A DNA stretch of 16,543 nt from an uncultured Prevotella sp. (lineage in GTDB: Bacteria; Bacteroidota; Bacteroidia; Bacteroidales; Bacteroidaceae): contig CABVDL010000056.1 of the NCBI GenBank assembly GCA_902497035.1, positions 1 through 16,543 of the forward strand, read 5' to 3'. Of this stretch, positions 6,313 through 14,576 are shown in pieces. Below the pieces are notes generated by a model. It was not told the origin of the DNA, searched no databases, and was given only the letters and a program-made list of their open reading frames with translations. Position 1 is the first letter of the stretch. Each line of letters opens with the position of its first letter. The position numbers were made by a program, and so were the translations under genes.

Positions 6313-9102
6313 CTATTTCATAATGCCCGTCACGTGGCGCGCCTCCTTGAAGGCCTGACAGAGGAAGTCGGCCAGCTGCCGGTCGGTGACCGCCTGCACG
6401 CGCCGCTCATAGGAGATGAGCCGCGGCCAGTCCTCGTGGCCCGTATAGACGGCATTGCGTATCCACGTCGTCCAGTAGGCCGGGCGCTGCGACTGCCGCC
6501 GGTATTCCTTGAGCAGGTTGGCCTTGGCATCGGCTATCAGGTCGCTGAAAAGACCGGGGCGGTTCACCAGGAGGCCGATGACCTGCCGTGTGGCGGAAAG
6601 CAGTGTATCGACATCGGCAGGCTCGCAGACAAACGAGACCACCCCCTGCTGCTCAAACGTGGGATAAGGCGTTGACGACAGGCCCACGCTGACGCTATAG
6701 ACCTTGCCCAGCCTCGTGCGGAGACTGTTGAGCAACGCCTGGCGCAGCACATTCTTACCTAAATCCTCCAGCAGCTGCCGGTCGAAGTACTCCGTGGTGT
6801 CGCGGTATTGCAGCGAAAGCATGGTGACCACCGCGCGCCGGCTGCCGGACGACGCAGACACGATGGTGGTATCGCGTGAGACGACGTGCCGCGCCGGGGC
6901 CTCATCGACCGCCCTGCCCTTTCCGCCGGGCAGTCCGCCGATATAGGTCTCTATCACAGGGCGCAGCCTGTCGAGGGACTCTGCCGAGGAGACGATGAAC
7001 GTATAGCCGTCGGCAGGACCGTAGAACCACCGCCGCATGACGGGCAGCACGTCGGACTCGCGCGCCTCTTTCCGGATGCGGGCAGTCGTCAGCTTGCGGT
7101 GGATATAGCTGTCGCCGTTTAGCACGCGCCTAAGCTTCTCGGTGAAAGCGTCCTGCGGCGTAGTGTGGCGCGTGCTGTCGGACTCTCCGATTTTTTCCAT
7201 TGTGAGCTGATAGACATCGTGGTCGAGGCGCGGCCGGGTCCAGCGAAGCCAAAGCAGCTGAAACATTGTCTCCATGTCGGAAAGCTGGGCTGTACAGGAG
7301 ACTCCCGTGCGCTGCTTATCGACGAGGAACCTCACCGAGGCCGTCGTACCGGCGAGATAGGCCGAGAGCGCGTCGCGGGAGAGGTTGCCCGCACCCGACA
7401 AGGAGACGACGGGCGGCCCAACTATGCCCGTGACGTAATGCGCGGAATCGACGGCATTCTGGCCGCCCCGCCGGAAGCCCGAGACCGTGATGCGGTCGCG
7501 GTCGGCTGCGGTCTGGCGGTAGATGACACGCGTGCCGTTGTCAAGGCGGATGTCAACGGCGTGCAACTCGGGGATGGGACGCTCGCTGACAATGTGATGC
7601 TGATAAGGCACTTCGCACAAAGTGTCGGGAATGTATGCGGTTGTGTAGTATCGCGGCGGCAAGGGCTCCTGCTCAACAGAAGTGATGAGCCGCCGCAGGG
7701 TGGAGTCGTTGAGGTGGATGTCACCGGCGTTACCCGTCAGCAGATAGTGACGGGGCGTGGCAGGAATGAAACCGCGCATGGCCTGAAGTACGGCCACGGA
7801 GTCGATGGCAGGCAGCTGACGCCGCATGAGGGCAAGCTCGTCGCGGAGTGAGATAAAGCGGTTGCCCGCAGTGAAATCGCTGTAGATGCTCTGCATGATG
7901 TCGCTGCTGCTCACGCCCGTACGGCTCTCGGCCTTCAGTCTCAGCCTGCGCTCCAAGGTGCGGGCAACGCGGCGTATCTCGGATGAGGTAAATCCCCACG
8001 CCATAAGTTGACGGTATTGGCGCAGGAAATCGGCTATGCCACTGTCAATCTTGCCTTTGGAGAGCGTGGCAGAGGCGTCGAGTACACCTGCCGCTCCAAT
8101 GAGCGGCGCATACTGGACGCTGGCATCGGCATACGCGGGGTCGGCAAACGACACCGACGTGAAACGGAGCTTGAACAGTCGGTTGACCATTGCGCGCAAG
8201 AGGTAGCGGCGGTAGCCGTCCTCAGTGGTGACGGCAGGCGGCATGGGCCCGCGGGCAATCATCTCAAAGACGTTGCTTGTGGCACTACGGCTGGTCCGCA
8301 CTTTCACAAGGGTCTGCGCATAAGGAGGGAGGGAGAGGTCGGGATGGGGCACATTGCCCGATGGCCTGTAAGCCGAGAAATAACGCTTGATGAGCTTTTC
8401 CACATGCCTCACATCGACATCACCGACCACCGCCACTGCCATGCGGTCAGGCGTATAGCACTGCTCATAAAAGCGACGCAGCTGGGCTGCCGTGGCATGG
8501 CTGACGACGGTACTGTCGCCGATGGGCAGACGACGGGCATAGACGGACGAGGCAAAGAGCTCGTCAAGTAATAGCTGCCGGTCGCCGGCCTCGCTGCCGC
8601 TGCGCTGCCGACGCTCGGAGAGAATGATGCCACGCTCCCGCTCCACGGCCTCGGGAGCAATCGACATGCCGCCGCATGCCCAGTCGGCAAGCAGCAAAAG
8701 GGTGGAGTCAACCACGCTGCGGTCGGCCGTGGGCAACTGAAGCTTGTATTCCGTCTCAGTGAACGAGGTCTGCGCATTGAGGTCGGTGCCAAATTTGGCG
8801 CCGTTGGACTGCAGGAAGCGCATGATGGACTGCCCGGGGAAATGGCGCGTGCCGCTGAAGGCCACATGCTCAAGGAAATGGGCAAGACCTGCCTGACGGT
8901 CGTCCTCCATCGCCGAGCCGGCTTTTACAAACAGCCGATAGACAGCCTCGCCCTTGGGCAAACGGTTGGGATAGATGTAATAGGTAAGGCCATTGCGCAA
9001 GCGTCCCATGCGCAACTGTGGGTCGCGCTTGAGCACACCCGTGGCGCAAGTCAGCCGTAGGCCGGCTGTGACCATCACCAACAACAGAACAAGACGACGC
9101 AT
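6313..9102 (-). CDS. Two-domain M16 (insulinase/pitrilysin family) zinc peptidase, exported
   Basis: A 929-residue protein with an N-terminal hydrophobic signal (residues 1-20, no lipobox), so probably periplasmic. The inverted zinc motif is HFLEH at 75-79 (zinc ligands H75 and H79, base E78). The downstream Glu of the family lies in VERERGIILSE (153-163), most likely E163 with E156 assisting. Residues 200-400 are a typical M16_C region (YTPDRMAVAVVGDVD, 216-230). Residues about 510-929 form the second, non-zinc half, with the Arg/Tyr element LRTRLGKVYSVS (794-805) that helps bind substrate in this family. Full-length two-half proteins of this class degrade peptides small enough to enter the closed chamber. 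Position 4 bases after a lipoprotein gene and in line with SusC/SusD suggests it trims imported peptides. Confidence 0.93.
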   Translation of the reverse strand: MRRLVLLLVMVTAGLRLTCATGVLKRDPQLRMGRLRNGLTYYIYPNRLPKGEAVYRLFVKAGSAMEDDRQAGLAHFLEHVAFSGTRHFPGQSIMRFLQSNGAKFGTDLNAQTSFTETEYKLQLPTADRSVVDSTLLLLADWACGGMSIAPEAVERERGIILSERRQRSGSEAGDRQLLLDELFASSVYARRLPIGDSTVVSHATAAQLRRFYEQCYTPDRMAVAVVGDVDVRHVEKLIKRYFSAYRPSGNVPHPDLSLPPYAQTLVKVRTSRSATSNVFEMIARGPMPPAVTTEDGYRRYLLRAMVNRLFKLRFTSVSFADPAYADASVQYAPLIGAAGVLDASATLSKGKIDSGIADFLRQYRQLMAWGFTSSEIRRVARTLERRLRLKAESRTGVSSSDIMQSIYSDFTAGNRFISLRDELALMRRQLPAIDSVAVLQAMRGFIPATPRHYLLTGNAGDIHLNDSTLRRLITSVEQEPLPPRYYTTAYIPDTLCEVPYQHHIVSERPIPELHAVDIRLDNGTRVIYRQTAADRDRITVSGFRRGGQNAVDSAHYVTGIVGPPVVSLSGAGNLSRDALSAYLAGTTASVRFLVDKQRTGVSCTAQLSDMETMFQLLWLRWTRPRLDHDVYQLTMEKIGESDSTRHTTPQDAFTEKLRRVLNGDSYIHRKLTTARIRKEARESDVLPVMRRWFYGPADGYTFIVSSAESLDRLRPVIETYIGGLPGGKGRAVDEAPARHVVSRDTTIVSASSGSRRAVVTMLSLQYRDTTEYFDRQLLEDLGKNVLRQALLNSLRTRLGKVYSVSVGLSSTPYPTFEQQGVVSFVCEPADVDTLLSATRQVIGLLVNRPGLFSDLIADAKANLLKEYRRQSQRPAYWTTWIRNAVYTGHEDWPRLISYERRVQAVTDRQLADFLCQAFKEARHVTGIMK

Positions 9103-9106
9103 GGGA

Positions 9107-9568
9107 CTACTCGTTTTCCTTCGTTATGACTAACTGCCGCTGAGTCTCATCGGGACCAGGATAGCCCATCGTAAAGTTCTGGCTGTTGCTCACAAGCCTG
9201 ATGGTGAGCGTGTTGTCCTTATTGGGGTCAACGGTGTGTTCCAACCATTTGATGCGGATTGGCATCGCATATATGCCCGGAAGAAACGTAATCTGATTGG
9301 AGGGATTGACCAACTCGAAGTCAACACCCGACTGAAGGCCGTCACCAATAATCACCTCATAGTTGACCTCAAGGTTGGCTGTGAGGGGCCTACTGCTTAA
9401 ATATATATAATAGGTGTTGATATTCTTAACGTTGGACCTCACCACCGTGCTTGCGGCTCCGGTCTCTGTTGAGATGCGGATAAAGGGTTCCGTGAACGTC
9501 ACCGACTCGTCCTTGCCGCAGCCGGCAAGGGTGAGCAAAGCGGTTAATAAGAGGATTATCTTTCTCAT
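9107..9568 (-). CDS. Small surface lipoprotein with a Calx-beta-like fold
   Basis: A 153-residue lipoprotein with lipobox LAGC (C17) followed by GKDES, an acidic/charged start that fits surface export in Bacteroidetes. The single domain contains a pattern recalling Calx-beta/Ig repeats: a VNYEV strand, SGVDFELV (about residues 80-87), then TFLPGIYAMPIRIKW and a TLTIRLV strand (123-129). Small lipoproteins of this kind often sit directly after SusD, in the place of SusE/SusF, and may help bind the ligand or support the SusC/SusD complex. There are no catalytic motifs. It lies 19 bases after susD and 4 bases before the peptidase, so tight co-expression is likely. A match to a specific DUF could not be decided by eye. 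Confidence 0.8.
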   Translation of the reverse strand: MRKIILLLTALLTLAGCGKDESVTFTEPFIRISTETGAASTVVRSNVKNINTYYIYLSSRPLTANLEVNYEVIIGDGLQSGVDFELVNPSNQITFLPGIYAMPIRIKWLEHTVDPNKDNTLTIRLVSNSQNFTMGYPGPDETQRQLVITKENE

Positions 9569-9587
9569 TGCAGATGAATTGCGGGGT

Positions 9588-10988
9588 TTATTGATTGACG
9601 GTGGGATTGCCTTTCATATTGGTGTTGGCATTAAGTTCCGTCTGAGGAATGGGCAACACGAATCGGTCGTTGGGATAATTGAGCCGCTTCAGTGTCGAGG
9701 TGGTATGCTGTTCGCGCACGAGATTTTGTTTCCAACGGGTGATGTCGAAGAGGTTGTGGCCCTCAAAGCAAAGTTCTTTCACTCGCTCGCGCCTTACCAA
9801 ATCGAGCAACTGGGCATCGCTGCAAGCCGCAAGACGGGCCTCAGCCTTGTCCTGACCGACGGCACGGGCGAGAATGGCGCCGACATACTGCCGCGCCACG
9901 CCGTACTGTCTCAGCTCGCAGGCTGCCTCGGCGGCATTAAGATACATCTCGCTGAGGCGGAACACAAAGGGGTCATCGCGGTTGACATCGTTGTCAGGAA
10001 CGGTGGTGGCACTGTATTTCGAGCAGTGATTGGAACCCGCTTTCCTGAGCAGACTCAGGCGGATGTCATCCGCGTCGAAAAGTGAGATCAGCGTGTCGGC
10101 AGGCACGCAGCTGCTTTCGTAGAATGCGCGGAGATAGCCGCGGCGGTCTTGTCCGCTAAGCCTGAAGATGGCTTCTCCCTGATAAGAGAGGTCGCTGAAC
10201 ATGCGCAGATAGTCGTTGCCCTGCGCCAGCGGCTGCCCTGCAATGGCACGCTGCGCATAGGCAAGCGCCTGCTCCCAGTTCTCCATATAGAGATAAACCC
10301 GTGAGAACATCGCATTGACAGCCTGCAGAGACGCGTAATGATAATTGGTAGTCACCTGCCCGGAGAGCAACGTCGAGGCTTGTGCAAGGTCGGCAAGCAC
10401 CTGCTCATAGACTTCCCTCACCGTACGGCGCGACACATTGTCGTCGGGGCCGGGCGTTATGGTGAGTACGGGTACGCCAAGATGTGACGCGTCGGCCGTG
10501 TAGTTGTAGGGCTGGGCATAGGCACGGCACTGGTCGAAATGGCACAGCGCGCGCAGGAGCAAAGCCTGCCCGAGGATGCTGTCGCAGAGGGCCGCACTCT
10601 CAGGATAGCCGGCCTTGACGGAGGGCGCATACTGGATGATGTTGTTCACATTAGCCTGCGCCACGTAAATCTTGCGCCAGATATAGCCCACGGCTCCCGT
10701 CTCTTGTGAGGCATCAGAGGTGTAATTGTACTGGTCGATCATGTCGGAGACACCCGCCGACAAGCTTGCCATGTTGCCGGCAACGTCGCCATATTTGGTA
10801 AATTCATTGTCGAGGTAGGCATACATCTCATTGTAGGCGCCTACAAGTCCCGCCTTAAGTCCGCTTGGGTCGCCGAGAAACGAGGGAATGGTAGCCCGTC
10901 CCTTCTGTTCGACGGAAAGGAAATCGCTGCAGGAACTCAGCAGTATTGCAGCAAGGGCAAGAATGGTTAACTTAATATTTCGCTTCAT
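9588..10988 (-). CDS. SusD/RagB-family nutrient-binding outer-membrane lipoprotein
   Basis: A 466-residue lipoprotein read from the ATG at 10986-10988. The frame can be extended two codons to a TTG at 10992-10994, but the ATG is the better start. The lipobox LLSSC gives C20. SusD family marks are the N-terminal DFLSVEQKG run, GEAIFRLSG, FRLSEMYLNAAEA, the block RRERVKELCFEGHNLFDITR, and the usual ending FVLPIPQTELNANTNM. SusD proteins cap the SusC barrel and capture ligand at the cell surface. This one is 23 bases after the SusC stop, the classical order. Ligand identity cannot be read from the sequence, but the neighbouring peptidase and absence of glycan hydrolases favour peptides, as with RagB of Porphyromonas. 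Confidence 0.95.
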   Translation of the reverse strand: MKRNIKLTILALAAILLSSCSDFLSVEQKGRATIPSFLGDPSGLKAGLVGAYNEMYAYLDNEFTKYGDVAGNMASLSAGVSDMIDQYNYTSDASQETGAVGYIWRKIYVAQANVNNIIQYAPSVKAGYPESAALCDSILGQALLLRALCHFDQCRAYAQPYNYTADASHLGVPVLTITPGPDDNVSRRTVREVYEQVLADLAQASTLLSGQVTTNYHYASLQAVNAMFSRVYLYMENWEQALAYAQRAIAGQPLAQGNDYLRMFSDLSYQGEAIFRLSGQDRRGYLRAFYESSCVPADTLISLFDADDIRLSLLRKAGSNHCSKYSATTVPDNDVNRDDPFVFRLSEMYLNAAEAACELRQYGVARQYVGAILARAVGQDKAEARLAACSDAQLLDLVRRERVKELCFEGHNLFDITRWKQNLVREQHTTSTLKRLNYPNDRFVLPIPQTELNANTNMKGNPTVNQ

Positions 10989-11011
10989 TGTCAAGTCATT
11001 GTGATTATCTA

Positions 11012-14000
11012 TTAAAAGCCGATATTGACCGCCACCGACAGCGTCCGCTCTAAGGGATAGCCGCTCATGGTGGTCTTGTAGGAGTTGTGGTCACTGCCCG
11101 AATAAGGAGAATAAGTCAGGAGGTTATCTCCCACAAACGAGAGGGTGAGGTCGTTGATGCCCCAGGAATGGGCGATTTTCGAGGGAACCTGATAAGAGAA
11201 GACAAGATTTTGCAGCCTGATAAGCGTCTTGTTATACAGATAACGGGTGGAGTTCATCACCGAGGAGGTGGAAATGCCCCAAATCGGACGCGGGTTCTCA
11301 GCCACGTCACCGGGCTGCTGCCAGCGCTTGAGCTGGTCGATGCCCTGGTTTTCTGTCTGGATGTTGAGGCCGTCGGAGAACGTGCTGCGCCCGAAACTGG
11401 TGAAAGCGTAGCCGCCAAACTGATAGTTGAGCAGGAAGCGCAGCGAAAATCCTCTATAAGAAAAGGTGTTGGTGACACCGCCCGTTACATCGGGATTGGA
11501 GTTCTTGTAAGGCACGCGGTTGGCCGTGCTGTAGGTTTTCGTCACGTTGCCATTGGCATCATACCACATCGGCATGCCGTCATAGGGGTCGACACCGGCC
11601 CATCGGACAAGGAAGTAAGTGTGTATATCGTAGCCCTCGATATAGGATGTGGTGTTGAAGTTCTTCTGTATGCCGTTGTACAGCTTCTTCAGGATGTTGG
11701 TGTTATGCGAGAGGTTCAGTTCCGTTGTCCAGGCGAAATCTCCCTCCTTTTTCGGCACGAAGTTGCGTGAGGTAAAGGTAAACTCAATGCCCTTGTTTTC
11801 TATTTCTCCCACATTGCGATAGACGCGCGTGTCGCCCGTAGTACGTGAGACGTCGAGGTTCGACAGCAGGTTCTTTGTGTAGTTGCGGTAGGCCTCCAGC
11901 TCAAAGTCGAAGCGGTTGAAGATTTCCACGCGCAGGCCGAGGTTAGTCATATAGGTGGTTTCCCAGCTCAGCTTGCGGTTGGGGCTACCGCTCTGCACGC
12001 CGCCAATCTCGCCGTTATAGGAATAGGAGTCGCCGTAGGTGTAGAGTCCCATGGCCTCAAGCGACCCGATGCGCGAGTTGCCGTTGGTGCCATAGGTGGC
12101 ACGCAGCTTCAGCACGTTCATCCAAGGCAAGTGGAAGAACTTCTCGTTGTGAACGTTCCAAGACACGCCGACCGACGAGAAGTTGGCCCAGCGCACGTCA
12201 CTTCCGAACTGGGAATTGCCGTCGCGGCGGGCATTTACCGTCAGATAGTAGCGGCTGTCGTAGTTATAGGATGCCTGTCCCAGAAACGAGGCCTTGTGCG
12301 AGGTCTGGTCGGTGTTGGTGCCCAGCCGGGTGTTGGCGTAGCTCACATTCTGTATTCTGTCGTTGATAAAGCCCGAGCCCGTGGCGCCAACCGTGGTGTA
12401 ATCGGTGGCGTTGGCCTCAAAGCCTAACACCGCGCCGATGGTGTGCTTGCCAAAGGTACGGTTGAAGTTGAGCCGGTGAATGGTGGTCCAGGTATTGAGG
12501 TGGAGGCTGCTTCGCGATGAATAGCCGGTGCGGTCGGTCAGCGAGCTCATGCCCGTCCAGTTGTTCATCGAAGAATACATCTCCTCAAGGTTGCTCTGGA
12601 AGTTGGCCCCGAACTGCCCCGTGTAATGCAAGCCCTTGATGATGTCGTAGCGCAACGTGAAGTTGCCGCTGGCATAGAGCGCTTTCTGATTGTTCTCGTT
12701 CTGCTCACGCTCGGCGACAGAGTTGAAGAACTTGGTGTTGCCAAACACGGGATTGCCGGCTGCGTCCAGACCCGTCACGGCGCGATTGAACAGGCGGAGC
12801 GTTCCGTCGTTGTTGTAAGGCGAGTAGATGGGCAGGTTCTCATAGTAGTCACGTCCCATATTGAAGATGTCGTTGACATTGTAGCTTGCCGACAGGTCAA
12901 ACGTCAGGCGCACCTTGCGGTGAACTTGGAACGAGGTGTTGGAACGGATGGAGAAGCGGTGCTGATAGTTGCCCTTGACCGTCCCCTTGTTCTCATAGTA
13001 GGAGGCCGAGAGGTAATAGTCGGCGCGGTCGCTGCCGCCATTGGCCGAGAAATTGGCCTGAAGCGTATTGCCCGTACCGTAATACACGTCCAGCCAGTCG
13101 GTGTCAGTGGTGGAATAACTGTTAAGCTCGTTGTCCTGAAACGGGAAGAGTGCGCTGTTGCGCCCGGAGTTGGCATAAGCCTCGCGCGCCAGTTCCAGGA
13201 ACTGACTTGCATTGAGTACCTTTGGCGCGGTGCTGCGGTCGATGTTGGAGATGCCATACTGTACGTTGGCGCGCATGCTGAGCCTGCCCTTGCTGCCGTG
13301 CTTCGTGGTGATGAGAATGACGCCGTTGGCACCGTCGGCTCCGTAGAGCGTGGTGGCCGTAGCATCCTTCAGCACGGTAATCGACTCTATATCATCGGGA
13401 TTGAAAAACGACAATGGACTGACGGTATAGTTCTGGCCCGGCATCTGGTTGGTGGTGCCTCCGGTGTACATCGGCACGCCGTCGACAATCCACAGCGGCT
13501 CATTGGAGGCCGACATCGACGCATCGCCGCGTACACGCACGTTATAGCGCTGGCGCACATTGTCGGGCGAGTCGGAATTGTAGTCAATCTTTACACCGGG
13601 AATGAGGCCGTCGAGCAGCTTGTCGAGCCTCATCTGAGGCATGTTCTGCAAGTCCTTTGAGGTGACCTGATAGGCACTGCCCACGAGGTCGCTGCGCCGC
13701 TGGGCCGTGCCATAAGCGCCAACGACCACGACATCCTCGATGGTCTTGTCGTCGGACTTCAGCCTCACGTCAAGCCGTCCGTCGGCAGCAGGCGACTTGG
13801 AAAGCGTCTTCATGCCGATATAAGAGAACATAAGCAGCGGATGAGCCGAACTGGTCGCTATCACATAACGGCCGTCAGCATCGGTCACAACCTTATTGTC
13901 AGTGCCTTTCTCGGCAACCGTCACGCCAGGGAGAGGCTCTCCCATGTCGTCGGTGACCAAGCCGCTGACCGTACGGTTGGAAGACTGCTGCACGACCGGG

Positions 14001-14086
14001 GACAAGTCATTGGCAGCGCTGACCGGAAGGGGCGCCATGCCGGCCAGAAGGAGGAAGGTGATTAAAAACCGTGGAGTCTTTTTCAT
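11012..14086 (-). CDS. SusC/RagA-family TonB-dependent outer-membrane transporter
   Basis: A 1024-residue transporter with a signal peptide ending near PVSAA (21-25). Residues 38-112 are the carboxypeptidase-regulatory-like domain (VSGLVTDDMGEPLPGVTV). A TonB-box-like segment, IEDVVVVGAYGT, is at 116-127. The plug follows (to about 265) with VRVRGDASM, PLWIVDGVPMY and VLKDATATTLYGADGANG. A long beta barrel continues to the C-terminal residue Phe in SVAVNIGF. No STN domain is seen, so it should not itself signal to an anti-sigma factor. SusC forms the channel beneath SusD and uses TonB energy to import oligomers. It is the first gene of the minus-strand series and faces the 490-base divergent region. 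Confidence 0.96.
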   Translation of the reverse strand: MKKTPRFLITFLLLAGMAPLPVSAANDLSPVVQQSSNRTVSGLVTDDMGEPLPGVTVAEKGTDNKVVTDADGRYVIATSSAHPLLMFSYIGMKTLSKSPAADGRLDVRLKSDDKTIEDVVVVGAYGTAQRRSDLVGSAYQVTSKDLQNMPQMRLDKLLDGLIPGVKIDYNSDSPDNVRQRYNVRVRGDASMSASNEPLWIVDGVPMYTGGTTNQMPGQNYTVSPLSFFNPDDIESITVLKDATATTLYGADGANGVILITTKHGSKGRLSMRANVQYGISNIDRSTAPKVLNASQFLELAREAYANSGRNSALFPFQDNELNSYSTTDTDWLDVYYGTGNTLQANFSANGGSDRADYYLSASYYENKGTVKGNYQHRFSIRSNTSFQVHRKVRLTFDLSASYNVNDIFNMGRDYYENLPIYSPYNNDGTLRLFNRAVTGLDAAGNPVFGNTKFFNSVAEREQNENNQKALYASGNFTLRYDIIKGLHYTGQFGANFQSNLEEMYSSMNNWTGMSSLTDRTGYSSRSSLHLNTWTTIHRLNFNRTFGKHTIGAVLGFEANATDYTTVGATGSGFINDRIQNVSYANTRLGTNTDQTSHKASFLGQASYNYDSRYYLTVNARRDGNSQFGSDVRWANFSSVGVSWNVHNEKFFHLPWMNVLKLRATYGTNGNSRIGSLEAMGLYTYGDSYSYNGEIGGVQSGSPNRKLSWETTYMTNLGLRVEIFNRFDFELEAYRNYTKNLLSNLDVSRTTGDTRVYRNVGEIENKGIEFTFTSRNFVPKKEGDFAWTTELNLSHNTNILKKLYNGIQKNFNTTSYIEGYDIHTYFLVRWAGVDPYDGMPMWYDANGNVTKTYSTANRVPYKNSNPDVTGGVTNTFSYRGFSLRFLLNYQFGGYAFTSFGRSTFSDGLNIQTENQGIDQLKRWQQPGDVAENPRPIWGISTSSVMNSTRYLYNKTLIRLQNLVFSYQVPSKIAHSWGINDLTLSFVGDNLLTYSPYSGSDHNSYKTTMSGYPLERTLSVAVNIGF

Positions 14087-14105
14087 AAATTACATCTTTA
14101 CCATG

Positions 14106-14113
14106 CAAAGGTA
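14106..14113 (-). promoter_or_regulatory. Probable SusC operon promoter (-7 element)
   Basis: On the minus strand TACCTTTG matches the Bacteroidetes -7 consensus TAnnTTTG exactly. No good TTTG occurs 19-21 bases upstream, only T-rich sequence, so the -33 element is weak. Transcription would start near 14099 and leave a leader of only about 13 bases before the ATG at 14086. Confidence 0.42.
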
Positions 14114-14237
14114 ACAAATTATTAACAAAATAAAAATATAAAGCCTTTTATCCTTACAGTTTCGCGGATTAAATTATGTTAACTCCCACCCCGGTTACAG
14201 CCAGTTGACGGGTTGAGACGGCTTATTTGACGAAGCA

Positions 14238-14369
14238 GGGCGGCCGCAGCAACGCTGCAGGGCGGTCGCAGCAGTTGTGCGGGGCGGCCGCAGCAGATGT
14301 GCGTGGCGGTCGCAGCAGATTGTCGGTCAATCGAGTTGAAGGCGTCGTTCAATCGAGTTGAAGGCGTCG
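14238..14369. repeat. Six-unit 22-base tandem array with two unit types
   Basis: Six units start exactly 22 bases apart at 14238, 14260, 14282, 14304, 14326 and 14348. The first four begin [G/T]GGCGGYCGCAGCA, with position 7 alternating C, T, C, T and variable last thirds. The last two begin [G/T]TCAATCGAGTTGAAGG and are otherwise identical to each other (exact copies 14327-14348 and 14349-14370). A unit of 22 bases is not a multiple of three, and there is no gene here. Unit 1 also holds a small hairpin GCAGC-AAC-GCTGC (14246-14258). The units are too short and have no spacers, so this is not a CRISPR array. Confidence 0.9.
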
Positions 14370-14486
14370 TTTCGCTAAGCCGGTGCCGGTCAGTGACCAT
14401 GCCTTGGCCTGCAATAGGACGCGCTTGCAGAGCTGTTGACTGAGACCGTTATTCCTTAAAAATGTGCAAAAAGTAAGCGTAAGGCC

Positions 14487-14510
14487 CCAAATTTCCCCCA
14501 TTTTATTTGG
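14487..14510. promoter_or_regulatory. Inverted repeat overlapping the gdhA -33 element
   Basis: CCAAAT (14487-14492) and ATTTGG (14505-14510) are perfect inverted arms with a 12-base spacer. The right arm contains the promoter TTTG at 14506-14509. A dimeric regulator bound here would compete with RNA polymerase. No particular regulator is recognised. Confidence 0.3.
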
Positions 14511-14537
14511 ACGGAACGAAATAAAAGCCTAATTTTG
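14506..14537 (+). promoter_or_regulatory. gdhA promoter of Bacteroidetes type
   Basis: TTTG (14506-14509) is followed after 20 bases by TAATTTTG (14530-14537), which fits the -33 TTTG / -7 TAnnTTTG consensus of the Bacteroidetes primary sigma factor. The start point would be near 14543-14545, giving a leader of about 32 bases before the ATG. The leader is A/T-rich with no Shine-Dalgarno, as is usual in this phylum. Confidence 0.65.
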
Positions 14538-14576
14538 GACTCAGTTAAAACCTTTTGCAACTAAACACCTTTTACT

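Larger units (their letters stand above)
14087..14576. other. Divergent intergenic region between susC-like gene and gdhA
   Basis: A 490-base gap with no supported gene. From left to right: a very AT-rich stretch with the probable SusC promoter and two TAACAAA copies 11 bases apart (14112-14118, 14123-14129); the 22-base tandem array (14238-14369), in strong GC contrast; a dyad CTGCAA (14409-14414) / TTGCAG (14425-14430); a dyad CCAAAT (14487-14492) / ATTTGG (14505-14510); and the gdhA promoter. The open frame on the minus strand at 14179-14400 is repeat-derived and not credible as a gene. Confidence 0.85.

Noticed and set aside
10989..10994. TTG start for the SusD gene
   Set aside because: An ATG two codons later gives a normal lipoprotein signal peptide beginning MKRN, so the extension is unnecessary.
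12626..13660. 344-codon plus-strand open frame
   Set aside because: Fully antisense to the SusC gene, whose family match is certain; composition is that of a reverse shadow.
4764..14086. Classical polysaccharide utilisation locus
   Set aside because: No glycoside hydrolase, polysaccharide lyase or hybrid two-component sensor is found; the only linked hydrolases are a peptidase and a phosphoesterase.
14238..14369. CRISPR array
   Set aside because: Units are contiguous with no unique spacers, are only 22 bases long, and no cas genes are present.
14179..14400. 73-codon minus-strand frame in the intergenic region
   Set aside because: It is made of the 22-base repeats, whose length is not a multiple of three, so the peptide has no repeat pattern; no family match and no start signal.
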